Source of the DNA: an uncultured Oscillospiraceae bacterium
Lineage (GTDB): Bacteria > Bacillota > Clostridia > Oscillospirales > Oscillospiraceae
DNA length: 8,581 bases
Reading direction: 5' to 3'
Assembly (NCBI GenBank): GCA_900756715.1
Contig: CAAELC010000026.1
Location: 1 to 8,581, forward strand
The position numbers and the translations under genes are program-made. The number at the start of each line of letters is the position of its first letter. Positions within the stretch are counted from its first letter, which is position 1. Positions 5,801 through 8,581 of this stretch are shown in pieces. Below the pieces are notes generated by a model, which saw only the letters and a list, made by a program, of their open reading frames with translations, did not search any database and was not told the origin of the DNA.

Positions 5801-7159
5801 ATGCTGAGCCTGAACAATATTTTTGACACCATCAATATGATCGACAAGCAGCATCTGGACATCCGCACCATTACCATGGGAATTTCGCTGCTGGATTGTA
5901 TCAGCGAGGACCCGAAGCGCTGCTGCGACAAAATTTACGACAAGATCACCCATTATGCAGAGCATCTGGTGAAAACCGGTGAGGACATTGAAAGCGAGTT
6001 CGGCATTCCGATTGTAAACAAGCGCATTTCCGTCACCCCCATGGCACTGGTAGCGGGCGCCTGCGACACGGAGGATCTGGTGCCCTTTGCCCTGACCATG
6101 GACCGGGCGGCCAAGACCTGCGGCGTGAATTTTATCGGCGGCTTTTCGGCGCTGGTGCAGAAGGGCTTTGCACGGGGCGATGAGCTGCTGCTGCGGGCGA
6201 TCCCCCAGGCGCTGGCGGAAACGGATTTCGTCTGCTCCAGCGTGAATGTCGGCTCCACCAAAGCGGGAATCAATATGGATGCCGTGGCCCGCATGGGCCG
6301 CATCATCAAGGAGACGGCTCATCTGACGCGCGAGCAGGATGGCCTGGGCTGCGCCAAGCTGGTGGTGTTCTGCAACGCGGTGGAGGATAACCCCTTTATG
6401 GCAGGGGCTTTCCACGGTGTGGGGGAGGCAGACCGGGTAATCAATGTGGGCGTTTCCGGCCCGGGTGTGGTATACCGCGCGCTGCAAAGCGTAAAGGGTG
6501 CGCCCTTTGATGTGGTGGCAGAGACGGTGAAAAAAACCGCCTTCCAGATCACCCGCATGGGCCAGATGGTGGCCTCCGAGGCGTCCCGGCGGCTGGACAC
6601 GCCGTTTGGCATTGTGGATTTGTCTCTGGCGCCTACGCCCGCCATTGGCGACAGCGTTGCACGGATTCTGGAGGAAATGGGACTGGAAACCTGCGGCACC
6701 CACGGCACCACGGCGGCGCTGGCACTGCTGAACGACGCGGTGAAAAAGGGTGGCGTGATGGCGTCCTCCCATGTGGGCGGCCTGTCCGGCGCATTTATCC
6801 CGGTGTCTGAGGATGAAGGGATGATTGCGGCAGCCCAATCCGGCGTGCTGACGCTGGACAAGCTGGAGGCTATGACCTGTGTGTGCTCTGTGGGGCTGGA
6901 CATGATTGCTGTGCCCGGCGATACCACGGCCGAGACGATTTCCGCCATCATTGCCGATGAGGCTGCGGTGGGCATGGTCAACAGCAAGACAACGGCTGTG
7001 CGCGTTATCCCTGTGGAGGGGAAAAATGTAGGCGACATGGTGGAAATGGGCGGGCTGCTTGGCTCCGCACCGGTGATGCCGGTGCATGGGGCATCCTCGG
7101 CCGCATTCATCGCCCGGGGCGGGCGCATCCCTGCCCCGCTGCAAAGCCTGAAAAACTGA
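5801..7159 (+). CDS. UPF0210 (DUF711, PFL-like fold) protein of unknown function
   Basis: This 452-residue protein belongs to the UPF0210/DUF711 family, whose members are about 450 residues and are usually encoded directly after a UPF0237 ACT protein. From memory, a structure of the pneumococcal member SP0239 has a fold like pyruvate formate-lyase, which is why databases call it PFL family. I see no glycyl-radical motif near the C-terminus, so a radical mechanism is not supported. Recognisable segments are TITMGISLLDC near residue 24, VNKRISVTPMALVAG near 71, NFIGGFSALVQKGF, FVCSSVNVGSTKAGINMDAV, FHGVGEAD-VINVGVSGPGV, and the end RGGRIPAPLQSLKN. The protein is cytoplasmic with no signal peptide. 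ATG 5801 is chosen because GGGGAG lies 7 bases upstream and the family starts here; a longer reading to 5717 would run into the ACT gene. It is the last gene of the mtaB operon. Its biochemical role is unknown. Confidence 0.94.
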   Translation: MLSLNNIFDTINMIDKQHLDIRTITMGISLLDCISEDPKRCCDKIYDKITHYAEHLVKTGEDIESEFGIPIVNKRISVTPMALVAGACDTEDLVPFALTMDRAAKTCGVNFIGGFSALVQKGFARGDELLLRAIPQALAETDFVCSSVNVGSTKAGINMDAVARMGRIIKETAHLTREQDGLGCAKLVVFCNAVEDNPFMAGAFHGVGEADRVINVGVSGPGVVYRALQSVKGAPFDVVAETVKKTAFQITRMGQMVASEASRRLDTPFGIVDLSLAPTPAIGDSVARILEEMGLETCGTHGTTAALALLNDAVKKGGVMASSHVGGLSGAFIPVSEDEGMIAAAQSGVLTLDKLEAMTCVCSVGLDMIAVPGDTTAETISAIIADEAAVGMVNSKTTAVRVIPVEGKNVGDMVEMGGLLGSAPVMPVHGASSAAFIARGGRIPAPLQSLKN

Positions 7160-7227
7160 GAAAGCGGGGCGGCTTTTGATAGGTATTGTGAATCTTTCTG
7201 CCGTCCGGTAATACCAATGCATGCAAT

Positions 7228-7263
7228 AAGCCCGGCCGGGGTACAACAGTCCCGGCCGGGCTT
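7228..7263. terminator. Terminator between the convergent operons
   Basis: AAGCCCGGCCGGG (7228-7240) and CCCGGCCGGGCTT (7251-7263) form a perfect 13-bp stem around a 10-base loop, GTACAACAGT. The plus-strand tail is short (CTTTC) and the minus-strand tail is CTTATTG, so neither T-tract is ideal, but the stem is very stable. It lies between the stops of the UPF0210 gene and the DUF4430 gene and probably serves both. Each arm CCCGGCCGGG is itself self-complementary. Confidence 0.75.
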
Positions 7264-7280
7264 TCACTTGTGCGCAGAAG

Positions 7281-7718
7281 TTACTGCATGCGTTCAATGG
7301 CAAAGCGATATACGCTGCCGGCGGTAACGGCGGTCATGTCTGCGCCGGTCTGGGCATACTGGCCGTCGATATAAAAGGCCCAGTAGGTGCCGTCCTTATC
7401 GTAGTCGGCGGTGATCCCATTGACCGTTTTGATATACAGGCCGTACTGGCTGTCTTCCCCTTCAACAACGCCCAGCTTTTGCAGAGCCGCGCCAACGGTT
7501 TGCTCGTCTGTCTGTACGGTGAAGGTGGTTTGCTGCTTGTCTGCGTCTACCACCTCCACAGTGAAGGAGACTGCGCCGGTGCCCAGCGTGTCGCCGTTGT
7601 GAATGGCGGAGCCGCTATCCGGCTGGGGCGGGGTCTGGGCGCTGCCGCCGCAGGCGGACAGGCTAAACACCAGCATCAGTGCCAGCAGGTATGCAGACAA
7701 ACTTTTTACTTTTTTCAT
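7281..7718 (-). CDS. DUF4430-domain lipoprotein
   Basis: The 145-residue product begins with a typical lipoprotein signal: MKKVK, a hydrophobic stretch, and the lipobox LSAC with the lipidated cysteine at C23. A short Gly/Ser/Pro/Gln-rich linker follows to about residue 45. The rest (about 50-142) matches DUF4430, seen in DEQTVGAALQKLG, VNGITADYDKDGTYWAFYIDG and the closing AGSVYRFAIERM. DUF4430 resembles the small C-terminal domain of transcobalamin and intrinsic factor and is common on the surface of gut clostridia, sometimes beside vitamin transporters. The protein should be anchored outside the membrane. ATG 7718 is chosen because it starts the signal peptide; AAAGGG lies 9 bases upstream. 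The longer reading to 7805 would overlap thiN and bury the signal. It follows thiN after 19 bases, so the two are almost certainly co-transcribed. The ligand is unknown; a vitamin or cofactor is a guess from context. Confidence 0.88.
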   Translation of the reverse strand: MKKVKSLSAYLLALMLVFSLSACGGSAQTPPQPDSGSAIHNGDTLGTGAVSFTVEVVDADKQQTTFTVQTDEQTVGAALQKLGVVEGEDSQYGLYIKTVNGITADYDKDGTYWAFYIDGQYAQTGADMTAVTAGSVYRFAIERMQ

Positions 7719-7737
7719 GTTGTTTCGCCCTTTCGTT

Positions 7738-8352
7738 TCAGTCGTCACATAGTCCCAGCAGCAGACATCCCTGCTCCACGGAAACCGTGATCGGATTTCC
7801 CACAAAGTGGTTGCTGACGCCGAGAGGGAAGGCCGCAGTCAGAGCGGCATTTTCCAGCGGGTACTGCCCGCCGCGGATGCTCACGCCCCGGGCGTCCGCT
7901 CCCCAGCAGAACACGGAAAGAATGCCGTGCTCTCTGGCCGGGAAAGTAACAGCACTGCTTTCGATGGCAGTGAACTTTTCCCCCTGCCCATACAGCCAGC
8001 CCTGTGCGCCCCGGCGGGCCAGATAGGCCAGCGCCTGAAAATTGGCAACTGTGTGGTCGGTGCGCCGTCCACCCATGCCGCCATACAGGTGAAACTTCCG
8101 CTCCCCCTCTGCAAGGCCGTGCTTGATGGCCAGCATCATATCCGTGTCGTCCTTTTCCACCGGCACGCGCAGCACATGGTCAAATTCCGGCACCTGTCCC
8201 AATGAATCAAAGTCGCCCAGCAGCAGTTCCGGCATCAGTCCGCACTCGCGGCACCAGCGCCATCCGCCGTCCGCCGCCAGAATCCGATCCTCCGGCCCGG
8301 GAATGGTGTCCAGCCCGTAAAAGCTGCCGGCTCCAAAAATATAACAGGCCAT
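7738..8352 (-). CDS. thiN: Thiamine pyrophosphokinase
   Basis: This 204-residue cytoplasmic enzyme transfers pyrophosphate from ATP to thiamine, giving the active cofactor thiamine pyrophosphate (B. subtilis ThiN is about 214 residues). Visible family motifs are ADGGWRW (27-33), PELLLGDFDS (41-50) with the metal-binding aspartates D47 and D49, KDDTD (67-71), and YGGMGGRRTDH (90-100) in the N-terminal catalytic domain. A C-terminal beta domain with the thiamine-pocket segment YPLENA and a serine-rich VSNHF strand follows. ATG 8350-8352 has GGAGG 8 bases upstream; the in-frame extension to 8412 would run through the promoter and is rejected. In many Bacillota thiN follows rsgA and rpe; here it leads its own two-gene operon with a DUF4430 lipoprotein. 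The leader is only about 25 bases, too short for a TPP riboswitch. Confidence 0.95.
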   Translation of the reverse strand: MACYIFGAGSFYGLDTIPGPEDRILAADGGWRWCRECGLMPELLLGDFDSLGQVPEFDHVLRVPVEKDDTDMMLAIKHGLAEGERKFHLYGGMGGRRTDHTVANFQALAYLARRGAQGWLYGQGEKFTAIESSAVTFPAREHGILSVFCWGADARGVSIRGGQYPLENAALTAAFPLGVSNHFVGNPITVSVEQGCLLLGLCDD

Positions 8353-8383
8353 GCTTCCGTCCTCCCAACATAATAGCAAGGGT

Positions 8384-8412
8384 ATCATAACATATTTCCC
8401 GGGCCATGACAA
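8384..8412 (-). promoter_or_regulatory. Promoter of the thiN operon
   Basis: On the minus strand TTGTCA (8412-8407, five of six) is followed by a 17-base spacer ending in TGT and then TATGAT (8389-8384, five of six). TGTTATGAT is also an extended -10. Predicted transcription starts near 8377, about 25 bases before thiN. This is a strong housekeeping-type promoter. Confidence 0.75.
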
Positions 8413-8439
8413 ATAAAATTCCTTTTCGCTTTGTGGCTA

Positions 8440-8468
8440 TTGACAAACCTTCTCGTCCATGGTATTAT
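8440..8468 (+). promoter_or_regulatory. Promoter of the tRNA-Ser gene
   Basis: A perfect -35 TTGACA (8440-8445), a 17-base spacer and TATTAT (8463-8468, five of six) form a strong sigma-A type promoter. Transcription should start near 8475, about 30 bases before the mature tRNA. It runs back to back with the thiN promoter; the two -35 elements are 27 bases apart. Confidence 0.85.
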
Positions 8469-8476
8469 AAACCATG
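8458..8476. repeat. Inverted repeat CATGGT/ACCATG across the tRNA promoter -10
   Basis: CATGGT (8458-8463) and ACCATG (8471-8476) are perfect inverted copies separated by ATTATAA. They bracket the -10 and reach the predicted transcription start. The position suits an operator, but arms of 6 bases can arise by chance. Confidence 0.35.
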
Positions 8477-8504
8477 CGTTTGGGCGGAAGCCGCTTTTAC
8501 ATTG

Positions 8505-8581
8505 GGAGAGATGGCTGAGCGGTCGAAAGCACCGGTCTTGAAAACCGGCGATGTGAAAGCATCCGTGGGTTCGAATCCCAC
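8505..8581 (+). tRNA. tRNA-Ser(UGA), cut off by the window end
   Basis: This is a class II tRNA reading UCA and probably other UCN serine codons. The 5' acceptor strand GGAGAGA (8505-8511) is followed by T8, G9 and a D arm beginning GCTGAGC. The anticodon stem CCGGT/ACCGG (8532-8536 with 8544-8548) holds the loop CTTGAAA, with anticodon TGA at 8539-8541. A long variable arm with stem GATG/CATC marks it as serine type. The T arm GTGGG TTCGAAT CCCAC ends exactly at the last base of the window, so the 3' acceptor strand, discriminator base and any encoded CCA lie outside. The anticodon arm is identical to that of E. coli tRNA-Ser(UGA) as I recall it. A leader of about 30 bases holds a small hairpin, GCGG-AAG-CCGC, followed by four T (8484-8498). 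Confidence 0.95.

Noticed and set aside
7116..7159. Glycyl-radical motif in the UPF0210 C-terminus, suggested by the PFL-family name
   Set aside because: The end reads RGGRIPAPLQSLKN with no RVxGY-type motif, and no activating radical-SAM enzyme is encoded beside it (MtaB is a tRNA enzyme).
7182..7215. Inverted repeat GGTATT/AATACC downstream of the UPF0210 gene
   Set aside because: Six-base arms around a 22-base loop, with no further pairing or T-tract; probably chance, with the real terminator just downstream.
5642..7303. A 553-codon open frame antisense to the UPF0210 gene
   Set aside because: It shadows strongly conserved genes, crosses the terminator at 7228-7263, and has His/Gln/Arg-rich composition with no recognisable domain.
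8353..8440. TPP riboswitch upstream of thiN
   Set aside because: The predicted leader is only about 25 bases and no THI-box conserved segments are present; thiamine pyrophosphokinase genes often lack one.
1..8581. Mobile element, CRISPR array, defence island or biosynthetic cluster
   Set aside because: No transposase, integrase, repeat-spacer pattern, nuclease/toxin pair or synthase gene is visible; every sizeable stretch is filled by conserved chromosomal genes.

Overview
This is a GC-rich bacterial chromosomal segment, densely packed, with strong AGGAGG-type ribosome binding sites, several TTG starts and short or overlapping gene junctions. The gene content (MtaB, ThiN-type thiamine pyrophosphokinase, the UPF0237/UPF0210 pair, a DUF4430 lipoprotein, an RlmA-type 23S methyltransferase) points to Bacillota, most likely a GC-rich anaerobic clostridium of the Oscillospiraceae/Ruminococcaceae kind. 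The phylum is fairly safe; the family is a guess. I see no mobile element, CRISPR array, phage gene, rRNA or toxin-antitoxin pair, so this looks like core chromosome rather than an island.

Layout. (1) Bases 1-42 hold a strong intrinsic terminator for a plus-strand gene outside the window. (2) Bases 49-3431 are a minus-strand operon read right to left: cysteine desulfurase, a MATE-family efflux transporter, then an RlmA-type 23S rRNA guanine-N1 methyltransferase whose TTG start overlaps the transporter stop. (3) Bases 3432-3600 are a divergent control region. Near-consensus promoters for both strands share one palindromic -10 (GTATAATATAC, 3486-3496), followed on the mtaB side by a bulged leader hairpin and a second, extended -10 promoter candidate. 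(4) Bases 3601-7159 are a plus-strand operon: mtaB (tRNA ms2t6A37 methylthiotransferase), yfbR (5'-deoxynucleotidase, ATGA overlap with mtaB), a small ACT-domain protein (UPF0237) and a UPF0210/DUF711 protein, ended by a 13-bp-stem terminator at 7228-7263. (5) Bases 7281-8352 are a convergent minus-strand pair: thiN and then a DUF4430 lipoprotein. (6) From 8440 to the right edge a strong plus-strand promoter drives a tRNA-Ser(UGA), cut off by the window after its T stem.

How it fits together. The divergent desulfurase/mtaB arrangement puts a sulfur-mobilising enzyme opposite a sulfur-inserting radical-SAM tRNA enzyme, with promoters that look mutually exclusive because they share a -10. The mtaB operon joins tRNA modification and nucleotide salvage to the conserved but functionally unexplained UPF0237/UPF0210 pair. 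The thiN operon couples cofactor activation to a surface lipoprotein. Nothing here is plainly a new system. The most interesting items are the symmetric shared -10 divergent promoter, the UPF0237/UPF0210 module and the thiN-DUF4430 pairing.
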